DNA of 64,000 nucleotides from Phoma sp. XZ068 (GCA_004835665.1 ML240445.1:930001-994000); one strand, 5' to 3'; positions 24,230-37,330 are shown, numbered from the stretch's first letter. Notes: generated by a model not told the origin, from the letters alone. Translations and numbers: made by a program.

Positions 24230-26833
24230 ATGCCGCAGCCATTGCCTAGCAAGGAGCAGACGCTCTTTCGCTCTGTCGTCAAGTACTATGAGGGCAAGCA
24301 ATACAAGAAGGGTGCGTCGACATTCAAATGCGCCAACTTGCCTTGCTGACCCCGCCAGGCCTGAAAGCCGCCGACCAGATCTTGAAGAAGCACCCTACTC
24401 ATGGCGACACACAAGCCATGAAGGCGCTCATCCTCAACTCGCAAGGACACGGCGACGAAGCCTTCACGCTCTGCAAGCTGGCCCTTAAGAATGACATGAA
24501 GTCGCACATTTGTTGGCACGTCTATGGCCTGTTATGGCGATCTGTCAAGAACTATGAGGAGGCAATCAAGGCATACAAATTCGCGCTGCGGATAGAGCCC
24601 GGCTCTCTGAACATTCTCCGCGATCTCGCCCTCCTCCAATGTCAGATCCGCGACTACGACGGCTACATCGAGAGTAGACGGAAAATGATGCAGGAGCGCC
24701 CTCAATTGCGACAGAACTGGACTGCGTTGGCTGTAGCTTTCCATCTGGCAGGTAACTTGACCGAGGCAGAGAATATCCTGAAAACGTACGAGGAAACGCT
24801 GAAGCAGACACCACCAAAGAGCGATCTAGAGCACTCCGAAGCTGTCCTTTACAAGAACACGATCATCGCCGAATCCGGCGATACCGAGCGCGCTCTGAAG
24901 CACTTGGACGAGATCATTAAGAGCAACTTGGACCGCACTTCCGCGCTGGAATTGAGGGCCAAGTATCTACTGGATCTTGGGCGCAACGAGGAGGCTGAGC
25001 AGGCATACCGCGATTTGTTGGAGAGGAACAGCGAATACCGCGCGTACTTTGACGGGCTGGAGAAGGCGCTTGGCTTAAGTCGCGCGAATGAGGCAGACAT
25101 CGAGAAGCTGGCTGAGCTTTACAAGTCATACGCCGACAAAAATAGCCGCAACGATGCGACAAGGCGTGTGCCTTTGGACTTCTTGTCCAGCAACGCCTTC
25201 AGGACCGCCGCAGACTCGTACCTCCGCTGGAAGCTGAACAAGGGCGTTCCTTCGACGTTTCCCAACATCAAGTCGCTGTACGCCGATGCCGAGAAGAAGG
25301 CTATCATTGAGGAGCTGGTTCTTGGATACGAGTCGGAAAAGAAGGCAAATGGCTCTGCCAAGGAAGAGACAAACGGCGAGAAGTCGGATCGCTTCGAGCA
25401 GTCTGTGCTATACTTCCTGGCCCAGCATTACAATTACGTACTGAGCCGCGATCTCACGAAGGCTAACGAGTATATTGACCGACTCATCGAACTTGAGCCC
25501 AAGTCTGTCGATTATCATCAAACCAAGGCACGCATTCAGAAGCATGCCGGCGATGTACAGACGGCTGCAGCAACGATTAACCACGCACGCGAGCTTGACG
25601 AGCGCGACCGATACATCAACACGAAGTGCGCCAAGTACCAGCTTCGCGCCAATGAGAATGAGAAGGCCTTAGCAACTATGAGCAAATTCACACGAAACGA
25701 GGCGGTCGGCGGTCCACTCGGCGACTTGCATGACATGCAGTGCATGTGGTTCCTGATCGAAGACGGCGAGGCGTATGCGCGCCAGCAGAAGTACGGCTTG
25801 GCCCTCAAGCGCTTCACTGCCATAGCAGATATTTTCGACGTATGGCACGAGGACCAGTTTGACTTCCACAGCTTCTCGCTTCGAAAAGGACAAATCCGTG
25901 CTTACATGGACATGATCAGATGGGAAGACCACCTCCGCAACCACCCCTTCTTCACACGAGCTGCCATCGACGCAATAAAGATCTACCTCAAGCTAGCTGA
26001 CGATCCCAAGTTGGCGAACCCTGATCAGTTCGACCTTGACAAGCTCGACCCCACAGAGCGAAAGAAGGCCGAAAAGAAGGCAAAGAAAGAGCGGGAGAGG
26101 AAAGAAAAGGAGGAGGCCGATAGGAAAGCCGCCGCTGCTGCCAAGGCAACTGCTAAGGCAGATGATGGAGAGACCAAGAAAGAGGACACAGATCCCAACG
26201 GTGAGCAGCTTTTGCAGACCAAGGAGCCCTTGGAGGCTGCCCAGAGGTTCTTGAAGCCTATGCTTGAGCTCAGCACGCAGATTGTCGACGCCCAAAACAT
26301 TGGATTCGAGATCTACCTGAGGAGTCAGAAGTATCTACTTGCCCTAAAGTGTCTGCAGGCCGCACGAGAGCTGGACCCCGAGAACCCGAAGGCGCATGAG
26401 CAGAGCGTGCGTCTTCGCCAAGCTCGTAAGTCATCCTTATGTACATACCTGCTTGCTATTTTACTAACTTCCCGAAGTCAGCAAGGTCTCTGACCTCCCA
26501 GCCGAGGTCATACAAGTCATCAAGGAGACATTTACCACACCAGCCGCTAATGCCGATCTGAAAGCCTACAACGACGATTTCCTCCAGAAGCACTCCGACA
26601 GCGCACCCCACCTTCAAGCCGCATACACCACGCGTTACTTACTCGACGTCAGCACAAAGAGCCAGAACGAGTCGGATCTTATGAAGACACTGGAGCTTCC
26701 GAACATCACATTCGAACACGCCGAGAAGGGGCTTACTTTGTTGCGTGAGTGGAAGAGCGATGAGAAGGTTCTTGATGAGTACAGGAGCAAAGCTGCGAGC
26801 CAGTGGAGCGAAGCTTCTGTGTTCAAGAAGTAG
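24230..26833 (+). CDS. NAA15: N-terminal acetyltransferase A (NatA) auxiliary subunit Naa15
   Basis: Three exons (24230-24311, 24359-26425, 26478-26833) join in phase into 834 residues, the usual length. Naa15 is the ribosome-anchoring scaffold that holds the catalytic Naa10. The N terminus LPSKEQTLFRSVVKYYEGKQ and the following helical TPR-type repeats are characteristic (GDTQAMKALILNSQG; CWHVYGLLWRSVKNYEEAIK; RPQLRQNWTALAVAFHLAG; NEYIDRLIELEPKSVDYHQTKA). The segment DVWHEDQFDFHSFSLRKGQ followed by a lysine/glutamate-rich KKAEKKAKKERERKEKEEA coil near 610-650 is also diagnostic. It acts in the cytosol on ribosomes. Confidence 0.95.
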
Positions 26834-27232
26834 AGCAATTCTGAGTGCATTGATTCGCGCTGATGAGTGTCGAACGATACTGCCTTTCAGCACAGCCGTG
26901 TTGTGATGGCGCGTGTGTACAAGCATATCAGCTAAAACCAAATTTTGATACACTAGCTGGAATATAAAGTCATAGGTGAATGTCACGCCAAAACTATCAT
27001 TGGAACTGTTCTTCAACAAATGCACAACTGAGGATTAACGCCAAGCTAATATGCTCACCAACATTGCAGATCCGTCAGGCAAACGGTGCACAGCGCCGGA
27101 TAAGCGCCAAGCACACAGCGCGTATATGGCCGCCTGAGTGGGTAGCCTTGCGCAATCTGTCTCAGCTGTGCAAGTCAGAAACATTTAAATGATAACTAGG
27201 TCAAATCTTATGCTCGGCTCATTTTCGCGACC
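26834..27232. other. Intergenic, no supported gene
   Basis: 399 bases between NAA15 and the second HET gene. Short ORFs only; no repeat or RNA gene seen. Confidence 0.4.
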
Positions 27233-29419
27233 ATGCCGACCATTCTCGAGGAGCTGTCGCCTCACAAAGCGGCTCAGCTAAAGCCCCAGTCATCTATATA
27301 TCAGCCTCTCGATGTAAGTAAACAGGAAATACGCCTTCTTACTCTGCATGCGCCATTAAAGACAGATTCTACTTTGCGATGCACACTGTGTCCCATCGCG
27401 TTCCTCTCCGATGCGGGAACCCCTCTCAAATTCCCATCATATGAGGCGCTTTCCTACGTTTGGGGGAAGCCAGACTTCTCAAGCTCGATCTTCGTCAATG
27501 GCCAGGAACTGTACATCACGCCCAGCTTGGCGACTATTCTATCCAATCTCAGGCTCGATAGCACTACCCGGACTCTTTGGGTTGATGCGATCTGTATCAA
27601 TCAGAAAGACCTTGCCGAGCGGGCTACGCAAGTACAGGTCATGCGAAAGGTGTATTCTTCGTGTGAACGCGTCCTTGCTTGGATTGGGCCAACACTCGGT
27701 ACCAGTCGTTGGTACACGCCTGACGACGAGAGTTGCGAACGAGAACTGCGTTCGCAGCAACAATGCGTCGTCGAGGGCATGGATATTATGAGAAAGATTG
27801 TAGACCATCACTCACATACACTCAAATCGTTTCAAGAGAACTACGACGCAGAAAATTGGGTCGGAGAGGTGCCTGCTCAACCGTCAGGAATTCCAAGAAT
27901 GCAGCTTGGTCGTGAAGTACGCGCTCTGAAAACACTTTTCGAGCAGTTACCGTACTGGGATCGCGTTTGGATTGTTCAAGAACTGTCATGCGCACCGCAA
28001 GTAACTCTGATATGCGAAGAAGCGGAACTGGAATGGGCATATATATCCGACTTCTTGAAGGATGAGCCATACTTTGATGCATTTCATGTTATGAATGACG
28101 GTTACGGCGCCACTCTCGAAAAAGCGAGGCAAACATTTGGAGACATTTTCAGAAAAGTGAAGATCCTCGAGGACCAACGCAGAACCAGGTACGACCCAAC
28201 CGTCGTACCGCTCAACGACTTTTTGGATATCCTTGCCCGATTCCGCGAGAACGAAGCCGCGGACCCCAGAGACAAGATATATGCCCTGCTTGGACTGATA
28301 GGCCAAGGTCACGATATCGTCGTTGACTACACCAAGTCGCTAAAGACTTTATACTGTGAAGTCACATTATCTTTGATTAACGCGTCTGGTAACCTTGATA
28401 TCATCTGTCAGAATCCATTCGAACGGAAGACAGGACCAGAGGCTCTCGAGGCGCAACAAAACCCAATTACTGAAACAAACATATCCCAGGAATCGTTACC
28501 CTCTTGGGCGGCTCACTTTGGTTCGCCAGGCCGTGAAAGCCCATCCATTTTGTTTGCTCAGCGCAACATATTCAATGCCGGATTGAATGGTACGAAGGTG
28601 TCTTCCCAGCTTTTTGGCAGGAATAGAGACAAATTATCGCTCAAAGGAAGTTTCGTCGGCCACATTGGTCCAATGCAAGACGACTGGGTTAAAACGAATA
28701 AATCATATGAGAGTCCGCGGCACACACGCATGATCCATGCGAGATTTCGCGAAGATCATGGGTTGTACTCCGCCTGGCGTATCCTGCGGAGATCTCGCGA
28801 AGATTTTGAAAAGCTGACGGCAGAATCTGGTGAAGTTACAACACCTGGAACAAACAGTACTACTCCTAGAGATACCGAGGGTTCTACCCGAGCGTTTTGG
28901 CGCACCATGGCCAAAGACTGTACGGCACCACCAAGGATGCGCCGACTGACAGATGAAGAAATTGGGAAGTTGGACAAGGTCAACGTAAAACGTATCCGAC
29001 TCGCAAATTCACTTCGAACCTGCCACTCCTTGGAAGACTCCGGCGCTGCCTTGGCCCTGACATACCGTCCACGCTCAGTCTACAGCCATGGGTTGTCAAG
29101 GTTATACAAAATTGAGAAGGAAACAGGGCTGAACCTCACCACGCTTCCCTACGCAGCTGAAGACTACATGTTCGCCACCACCATGAATGGCCTGTACGTG
29201 CTTACACGCCGCTATGTCAAAGAAGGCGACACCGTCGCAGTACTTGACGGCGGCAAGGTTCCTGTCATCCTTCGACGAGTTGATACGAAAGACCACGATG
29301 AGTTCAAACAAGTGTACCATTTCGTATGCACAGCATATGTTCACGGGATCATGAATGGTGAGGTTGAAGAAGCAATAACTAGAGGCTGGTTGGAGAAACA
29401 GGACATTCTGATTGCATGA
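27233..29419 (+). CDS. HET-domain protein (heterokaryon-incompatibility type)
   Basis: An intronless 728-residue protein. The HET domain spans roughly residues 30-230: KQEIRLLTLHAP, YEALSYVWGKP, LWVDAICINQKDLAERATQV, VYSSCERVLAWIGP and, further on, LPYWDRVWIVQELS. A central helical region (RDKIYALLGLIG) and a C-terminal domain ending YVHGIMNGEVEE follow, as in many fungal HET proteins. The C-terminal part resembles that of the fusion protein at 9-12 kb (both end in an IHGAMHGE or VHGIMNGE type motif). HET domains act in non-self recognition and programmed cell death after cell fusion; partner and trigger are unknown. No NACHT, repeat or membrane segment is seen. Confidence 0.92.
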   Translation: MPTILEELSPHKAAQLKPQSSIYQPLDVSKQEIRLLTLHAPLKTDSTLRCTLCPIAFLSDAGTPLKFPSYEALSYVWGKPDFSSSIFVNGQELYITPSLATILSNLRLDSTTRTLWVDAICINQKDLAERATQVQVMRKVYSSCERVLAWIGPTLGTSRWYTPDDESCERELRSQQQCVVEGMDIMRKIVDHHSHTLKSFQENYDAENWVGEVPAQPSGIPRMQLGREVRALKTLFEQLPYWDRVWIVQELSCAPQVTLICEEAELEWAYISDFLKDEPYFDAFHVMNDGYGATLEKARQTFGDIFRKVKILEDQRRTRYDPTVVPLNDFLDILARFRENEAADPRDKIYALLGLIGQGHDIVVDYTKSLKTLYCEVTLSLINASGNLDIICQNPFERKTGPEALEAQQNPITETNISQESLPSWAAHFGSPGRESPSILFAQRNIFNAGLNGTKVSSQLFGRNRDKLSLKGSFVGHIGPMQDDWVKTNKSYESPRHTRMIHARFREDHGLYSAWRILRRSREDFEKLTAESGEVTTPGTNSTTPRDTEGSTRAFWRTMAKDCTAPPRMRRLTDEEIGKLDKVNVKRIRLANSLRTCHSLEDSGAALALTYRPRSVYSHGLSRLYKIEKETGLNLTTLPYAAEDYMFATTMNGLYVLTRRYVKEGDTVAVLDGGKVPVILRRVDTKDHDEFKQVYHFVCTAYVHGIMNGEVEEAITRGWLEKQDILIA

Positions 29420-31118
29420 TCATTTGAGGGATTACTCGAGGAATCTCATTATGAGTCAAGTAATGAGTGGAAAGTAACTTTGCAGACCAAGCATTCACTG
29501 TCCCCCAAGTGAAGTTGTGCCTTTTGCAGTAGTGATTAAATTTTGGACGTCCATAAAGTCGTAGAAAGTAGGTTAGGCGCTAATACTTCTACACTCGAAA
29601 TTTGCCTTTAACTCTTAACTTGTGTCACATTTGTTGCAGAAGTATCTAATGCTACTTTCAGAGTTCAAGCAAACTTGATTTTATGGTTATCCTAGGACAT
29701 TAGTTCATTTGAAATGAACCATGGTAACTGAAGCACAAAGTTAACACTCAGACGCTCTGGAACCTCTTTTCTTCTATAACCCTTTATTTACTTAAAGAAT
29801 TAATGATGACCTCGTTTTAGCAAAGATTGCGTCATTGCCTTCACAACAAAGCTCGGGCCCGAAATGGTGTGGCAGAACTCCGGAAGCGCTTATACATTGC
29901 TTGATGCGCTCTACCAAAAGCTTCGATTAAACCACTACCAAAATCTTACACTAAACCGCATATAGCCTGACGCATGTCCATCATAACTGCCGGTTGACCC
30001 ACATGAGTGCGACTTTCCTGGGATAACTACAAGCTACATCTTTGGGTCAACGTATCTTCTCTTCGAGTAGATCCGGAACTGGAGTGACAGTGCTGAATCC
30101 CTGCTCTGGGACTTTGCTTACAACTCAGAGATCAGAATGATTCCATTGCTGGATCTAGGCACTGCAAAATCCGTCACTGCATTACTGCTCGGTTGCGTCG
30201 CGTTGCGTAGCGAAGCAATCCGTTAGTGTTGCATGCCTCCAGGACGAGGCGCTGTTAAGTGCACTTGATATCAGATGATAAGACTTAAAACGCAGATTCG
30301 CTGTTGCAGTCGCGCCACATTTGTTATCATGAAAGCTGATTGTGAGCAGGTTGGGACTAGGTTTGCGTTAGGATACGGTACCCCTACCTAGCAACTGATC
30401 CGAGGTCTGCTGAGAAGCGACCTACCACGCGCTAGCGGCGCACGTTGTGGTTCGTCTCGGTCCACTGTACACGGCCTCGATTTTATGATAATACCAATTT
30501 CACCACCACATACTCCATATAGATAAAGTTCTTGTACATTCCGTCGACCTTTCTCTGGTGAGGAGTGAGTTTCGCCTCAATGAAAGCCTTTGGCTGAACA
30601 AGAATTTGTTGATAGTATTGCAGCATCCGGTCACGTCATTGCCATTCGCAATTGTCAATTCTCGAAGAACTCATCTAGTCCTTCTGCGTGGCTGCTGAAC
30701 AATCAAATCAAGTCGTCTGACTTGATTCTCCACTTCCTTATCTCTCCACTATGCAGTTCAGTGTGCTGCCTTCAATACGCTCATTTCTGCCTCAGGTGGT
30801 GCAATCGCAGCCACGTTTGCTTGGAGACTCTGCAGGATTGGTCGCATCTCGTACTTTGCGATCTCGTCACTCAGCCTGGATACCAGTCTTTTCTTGTGGC
30901 ACACACTAAATGCACACCTGGACCAGATAAGAATTTACCCATGTCTAACAAGCTACATTGGCAGCTTGGAATGACACCGAATGGCAAAAAAAGCTCACTG
31001 TGCAAGTATATATGTATATGCGTTTCGCTCCATTTTGGGACCAGAACCTCGAATCATCAATTTGAAATTATTTCCGACCATTTGTCTTATAGTCATTCTA
31101 TGCTAGCACAGATTGGAA
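29420..31118. other. 1.7-kb intergenic region, no supported gene
   Basis: This stretch holds many stops in all frames. The only long ORF (30590-31126) lacks an ATG at its start and has no protein-like motif. No inverted repeats or transposase remnant recognised. It contains the MFS gene promoter. Confidence 0.4.
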
Positions 31119-32949
31119 ATGGGTGAGAAAACTGTGTCGATTGCGTCCTCGACGCCTTCCCACAGCTGGCGCGGTTGGCTGTGGGATTCAGTTGATTCAT
31201 CCAAAGAGGAGCGAAGGTTCCTATTCAAGTTGGACGCTACCCTGTTAACATTTGGAACCCTTGGGATGCTCATCAAGTGGATCGACACCTCCAACATCAC
31301 CAATGCTTTCGTCTCGGGGATGAAAGAAGACCTCGGCCTCTATGGTAATGAGTACAACTACATCATCGTTGCCTGGACGGTAGGATACATCATTGGGCAG
31401 TGGCCATCTAATATTATCTTAACTCGCGTTCCCGCGCACATCTGGATCCCATTCCAGGAAGTTGGTTGGACGGTTTTCACTTTCGCTTTGGCGGGCGCTA
31501 AGTCATATCGTGCTCTAATTGGGCTCCGTTTCGTCGTTGGTCTTTTTGAAGCTGGCTACTGGCCAGCTCTGTACTATGTGCTGGGTTCCTGGTACAATAA
31601 ACGTACGTCGCCCTTGTCCTATCGCCATCAATGGCTTGGCAACTGACGAAGCTTTACAGGCGAGCTTGGCAAGCGAAATGGAATCCTCCAATCGGCTGTA
31701 TCCATTGCACCTATCTTTAGTGGCTTTTTACAGGCTGGAATTTACAACGGCATGGATGGCGCTAGTGGCATGGCTGGTTGGAGATGGCTGTTTGGTAACA
31801 GATTCCTTCCTCACTTGTCAACGGCCTCACTAACATCCATCCAGTCATAAATGGAGTTATTTCCCTTCCTATTGCAGTACTTGCTTACTTTTTCCTGCCT
31901 GATACCCCGGGAACTGCTAAACCCAATTGGATCTTTACTGAACGCGTGAGTTTTCCCGCTTATGAAGCGCCGATTCTACCGTCGTCTGATACTCCTCATG
32001 TAGGACATCGAGATCGCCAGGGAGAGAATGGCAAAGGCTGGGCGCACTCCAGAAGGCAAATCATACACCGTGAAAACATTTGTTGGCTACTTGACCAGCT
32101 GGAAAACACTTTTGTTCACCCTCATTTTTATGATTCAACCATTTGGATCACAGCCGTTTACAGCATTTGTGTTTTGGCTTAAGGCACATAACAAGAAGGG
32201 TAAACCTTTGGTCTACACAGTCAGTCAGATTGTAAGAGTTTTCTTTCCTTTTGTTGGAATAAGAGGCGCCAATACTAATATCATCAACAGAACGAGTATC
32301 CAACACTTGGTAATGCTTTCACGGCTGTTTACTCCTTGACATGCGTCTGGATCTCAGATGGGCCTTTGAAGGGTCGAAGATGGCCTGTCATATTATTCTC
32401 CAACATGATCGCCATCATCGTATTTACCTTGCTTGCCGTAACCCCTGTTATGGGTCCGTTCTCGCATCGAGCGCCGCTTTACATAGTATCTTCCATAGGG
32501 GGAAGCATGGTACCTCTAACAATGGCATGGATGGCGGAGCTGATATCCGACAATGCTGAGCAGCGAGCGTTTACTGCAGCCGCAATGAACACTCTGCAAT
32601 GTTAGTACATATAGATCACGCTGGTTATTCGAATTTTAACTTTGCATGTGTAGTCACTTTTCAAGCCTGGATACCGCTTGTATGGTTCCAGCAAGTCCAT
32701 CAACCATTTGTCACTCCAGGCAATCGAGCCGCCGCGGTGATTGCAGGTGTTAACATCATCGTGTTCACCACCATTGCCTTTCTGGCCCACAAAGAAAAAT
32801 TGGCCAAGAAGCGCAGAAGCGAACTTTCAATAGCATCAGAGTCTCTTGAGCGTCAGTCCCCAAGCAGGGAGGGGGTCGAGAAGGACTTGTCTGTTGGGGT
32901 GCTGGCGCTTGAGTCTAAGGCCGTCGAAGGATCAGGGCGTCCTTCTTGA
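31119..32949 (+). CDS. MFS transporter, pantothenate/allantoate permease type (Liz1/Fen2/Dal5-like)
   Basis: Six exons (31119-31602, 31660-31794, 31845-31945, 32004-32231, 32291-32600, 32654-32949) join in phase into 517 residues. The family marks are FLFKLDATLLTFGTLGMLIK with WIDTSNITNAFVSGMKEDLG in the first loop, VGYIIGQWPSNIILTRV, a helix-4/5 segment RFVVGLFEAGYWPALYYVLG, and YFFLPDTPGTAKPNW before the central loop. About twelve membrane helices are expected, with a long charged cytosolic tail. This matches the anion:cation symporter subgroup that imports pantothenate, allantoate or related organic anions at the plasma membrane. The exact substrate is not determinable from sequence. Confidence 0.9.
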
Positions 32950-34727
32950 GAGACGCGAAGATCTCGGGCATCGTGTCATAGTACCTAGGTAACCAGGAAT
33001 GCTTAGATACGTGCAGGACGTATGGGCGCTCGAAGCAATGTGCTGGCTCTCCTAGCCGTTGGTCAGGGTTGCGTTGCAGGTACGAGCCCTGGACTTTTCG
33101 TGGCAGCAAGGCAAGGTAGCCAGGCTGTACATTAAAGGCAGGCAGCTAGTGAGGTATCCCTGAGGCTGATAAGACGGATTTGAGGCCGGGTATGTGACCA
33201 GTCAGCCTTTTTGGTGGTACTAGTATATAAGAACTATTGTTAATGTATTCGACTCCTTTCTGCCCGTCAACTACTACTTATCATCGCCCCTTGGACTTTT
33301 GGCCTATCCTAATTTCTACCCCTATATCTCCTGTCCGTCTAGTCTCTCTGGTATTCACCTAGGTAGCATAGAATTCTAACACTACTTAACGTCCTTTTGT
33401 CGTTCAATGTCCCTTAGATATAAGTCTTGCGTCATGACCACTTTCCGCGCACCCCTAACACCATTCACGCTATACGAGAAGCAGAAACGCCTATCAAGAG
33501 TTGAAAGGAGAGTTTAAAGATCTACGAGTCGAGAACTAATAAGGCTGAGATCACAAAGAAATCCATGTGCAAGCCCACATTGGAGCTGAGATCACGTGCC
33601 CGCTTCTGCCGCCGGAAACGTCCCTTCTCCCCCAAGCCAACCGCGCTGTCTTACTGGTGACACGACTGCACCGATCTATCGGAACCCAATCGTAAATCAA
33701 TATGCTCTCAGACGCAGGCTGCAAGCTATTGCCCACACTCATCTCGCTGCACAGGAAAGCACCGAGACGCCTGTTGACGCCTAGGTCAGCGACATAGGTG
33801 TCACAGACTCGGCGCACTAACAACACACGACTTCTGCTCGATATAGACACAGCATATCTACTTCTCGCGAATGACTGGCCGTGAAGCCCTACGATTCCTC
33901 GACGGACCAATCGCTGAAATGCTGGTCGCGAAGGCTGAAAGCCACAGGCGAAAACTGGCAAGCCCCTTGTTTCCATCAACATCCCGAAGCCGTGCTGACC
34001 GGCTGCACAACATGTATCCCTTCGACTCCAACCTCCCGTGGCGGCACAACTACTCTCAGGAGTTTTTCGACTCATGATACTGAGGCTGTCTACGACAGCC
34101 AAGTTTGCATTCGACTGCGACAAAAATTTGACCACAGAACGACACTCATTAACACTTCGTCGAAAAAGTGGAAGGGTTCTCCCAAGGCTTCCAATCTGCT
34201 CAGCGCCTCAAGCTAGCGCATTCCAGTCTTTGTTTTGAACACATTGGAATCAGCCCCCAGTGTAGCTTGACTCAGCTGACGCACATGCAATCTCATTGTC
34301 CTTGACCACAGGGAAAAATTGCTGAAATCTTGTTCATGACTGTAAATTTTTGATCAGAGGATTTTCATATCGATGCCACGATCGATTGCTGATGTGGAGA
34401 TGTCTAGACGACAACCGGCTTACATCTGGTTGCTCTCAGCATAATCGTCACACTACGCACGCTAAGACACACAGCACCCTACATCAGTCGTGCCGACGAA
34501 TGATGTGACTGAATCGAATTATGCGTGCCTATGCACAGGTAAGCTACACTATCTTGGCATAGCTTCGCGAGGATAAGTCTTCACGGTCCAGTGGAACCCC
34601 ATCTCGCCGAACGCCTCTCGCTTGGGCGCTTTCAGCTCCTTGCTCGAGACCACGCGGTCAGACATGGACAAAAGCCTGACATTCCGGTAAGCCTGCTTGC
34701 TTGACGACTTCAGACTCTCTCCCCAAT
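32950..34727. other. 1.8-kb intergenic region, no confident gene
   Basis: Overlapping ORFs around 33551-34135 on both strands lack recognisable domains and are probably not genes. A TATATAAG lies near 33224, but no terminal repeats or transposase were recognised around it. The 3' end holds the promoter of the kelch gene. Confidence 0.4.
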
Positions 34728-36976
34728 ATGGCAATGCGGCTCCTGCTATTTAATACGATACTGGCTGCGACATCTGCACAGCAGAACGTCGCGGATCCTA
34801 TTAAAGACTTCTGTCGGCGTCACCAACATCAAACATGCATAATCGACTCGAAACTCTACATAGATGGCGGGAAGGTGTACTATGGAGGATCTGTGGATAA
34901 CAGCAGCGTTGCTGAGCAAAGTGGGTTTGTGGCAATGTAGCACAAGAACTTGGCTAAGAAAGGTAGACACTCGACTGCTATGGGAAAATGTGCTGGACTC
35001 CAAAAACGACTTCAAATTTCCGCCCCAGTACAGCAATTTGACTAAGGTATTGCACTTCCAGGCAGTCTTCAGGCTCGGCGCTTTCGTTCTTGATACGAGT
35101 TAATCATTCTGCAGGACCCAGAGGTACCCTCTGTAAGCGGTGGAGTTTTGTGGCCAGATACTACCAACAAGCTGTTCTATCTGTTTGGTGGTGAGTACGA
35201 AACAACGAACGACGTGCAGGCCTTCACCACACTATGGCTTTACGACATTATATACAACACCTGGAATCGCTCAAGTGCTTCTGACGGCTCCCTCACGGAT
35301 ATGAAATGGCCGGCGTTGGGTGCAGGTACGGTCACAGATACTGGGACCGCATACTACTATGGTGGATACCTGACCAACCTGTCCATGCCCAAATGGAGTG
35401 GCCAGCGTCTGATGCTGAACTCACTGACTTCATTCGACATGAATGCTCGAACCTGGCAGAATCATACGTACGATCAGACTCCACGAGCCGAGGGGATACT
35501 TCATTTCATTCCAGCCTCATCGAGTGGCATGCTCGTATACTTCGGAGGCTTAGAGACGAACAATGGAGTGGTCAGCTACGTGAGTATCATCGAACCTAAC
35601 GTTATGTTGACATTAATAACATATTACAGGCAAATATGAGTGTAAGCGGTTTCAGGAGAAACCTGGGCATAGACTAACAATGATATAGAATATTCAGCTG
35701 TTCGATATTGGCGACAATAGGTGGTTCACACAAACAGCTACTGGAGACGTTCCTTCACCAAGACGCGCCTCTTGCGCAGGTGTGATCTGGGCAAAAGACA
35801 AGTCTTCATACAATTTGTAACAATGACCCCCACATTTATCTACGTGGGTGCTAATACACACCAGCTATGTCTACGGCGGGATCACTTCCAATGAAGAAGC
35901 CGTCGATGAGTTGTATATACTTACTTTGCCATCGTTTCAATGGACATTGGTATGTGCCATACCAAACCATCAATTCTTGAGCGGGTTCACTAAACGGCTT
36001 AGATTTATCCGGAGTCTGTCCCCAATTACTTCGGTGGCAAGGGATGGATGTCGTGCGACGTAATCCGAGAATCGCAGATGATTATTATCGGCGGTCAGAT
36101 CCCTAATGCATCTCTAGCAGAATGCGATGTCCCTAAGATTGGTGGACAACACGGGCTTCTACTTGGGCAGGAGAGTACTGAGCAGGGCGCTTGGTGGCAT
36201 GCAATCATGGACAATACGACAGGGTACAGAGTGCCTGACAAAATCGTTTCTCTTGTCGGCGGCGGGTACGTCCTGCACATATGACTTTTTTATTTCTAAA
36301 CTAATACGAGGACAGTACTGATGGGCATGCTACGGCAACGGCGCCGGCACAAGGTTTTGTAGTGCGCGACTTGTCAGTCTACTTCAGAACAACGGCATCC
36401 GCAACACCACGAACGGCAACAAGGGTCATACCAGCGACTTCGACGGCAAGCCCAACAAATCAACCAAAGCCTAAATCGAATACAGGTGCTATAGTAGGTG
36501 GAGTTGTTGGCGGAGTGGTCGGCTTGGCCGCTCTCGTTGCCATAGTGTTCCTCTGCCTTCGCCGCAGACGCCGCCAGCAACCCGAACCCAACCCAGCCGA
36601 ACTGGCACACAATCCAGCAATGGACCCGCACAGTCCTGCCATGACACAGAAGACGGGTGCGATGTACTCTGTACATGGCAGCTCTATGCATTCACCCATG
36701 GCGGAAGTACCTGCGTACTCACCACACAGTCCGCCCAATCATTGGGGTGGCCAGCGACAAATCTCTTCCAATTACTCTCAGGGACTGTCTCCACATGAAC
36801 AAGGTGGCTATTTTCAACCCCAACCATACTATCCACCGCCTCCTGAGCCTTCTCAATCACCCAATAAACAGCAAAGTCTGCACCATATGAGTGTGGAGCT
36901 GCCGGTTACTGGAACCCCGGCCATCGCAGAGCTGCCGCATCTTATGAGTCCAATACCAAAACGACCGGGGCAATAA
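34728..36976 (+). CDS. Kelch-repeat protein with one membrane segment and Pro-rich tail (5' end uncertain)
   Basis: The ATG at 34728 begins a signal peptide (MAMRLLLFNTILAATSAQ). From 35115 the exons are phase-consistent: 35115-35579, a 12-base micro-exon 35630-35641, 35689-35816, 35865-35949, 36003-36265 and 36316-36976, preceded by an exon ending at 35046. Kelch blades are visible (LFYLFGGEYE, YYYGGYL, MLVYFGGLE, YVYGGITSNEEAVDELYIL, YFGGKGW). These are followed by a Gly/Val/Ala membrane helix (AIVGGVVGGVVGLAALVAIV), a basic stop-transfer stretch RRRRRQQ and a long Pro/Ser/His cytosolic tail. It is therefore a type I surface protein with an extracellular beta-propeller, possibly a sensor or adhesion protein. 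Between about 34875 and 34963 the frame shifts without a convincing intron, so either an unusual intron or a frameshift is present. Confidence 0.75.
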
Positions 36977-37330
36977 TGTGACCTAGAAGAATGGAATTTC
37001 TTGTATCATTATTCCCTTTGCCTAGCGTTGCTGAAGTGGATGTTTGTATACCGCCTTCAAAGCATCCACTCATAATACAGGCGTTTGATCTACTCTGTGT
37101 TGCTCTTATCGATGCTTCATTCCACATGTGAAGTCTATACGATGGCTAAGCAGAGGCTCCAGTGACTTGTGAGATGAAAATAGAGTGTGATACTCGCGAT
37201 CACATTATTGGCCGTAAAGTATTTACAGAGGTCCAGCAGCGTTATCCGTTGGCTTGCAGGATGGTCTTCTAATAACCTTCATTGACTTGTGATGTCGTTA
37301 GTCCGGCTCTAGAATCACACCAGACACTGC
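36977..37330. other. Convergent 3' spacer between kelch and rvt genes
   Basis: 354 bases between two converging genes. No gene or structural RNA seen. Confidence 0.4.

Noticed and set aside
30590..31126. 178-codon plus-strand ORF upstream of the MFS gene
   Set aside because: It does not begin with ATG, has no domain-like pattern, overlaps the true MFS start and lies in stop-rich sequence.
33180..33420. Possible solo LTR suggested by TATATAAG and pyrimidine-rich flank
   Set aside because: No matching second repeat, target-site duplication or retroelement protein remnant was seen.
33551..34135. 194-codon minus-strand ORF and overlapping plus-strand ORFs
   Set aside because: Open frames occur on both strands together in GC-richer sequence, without recognisable protein features.
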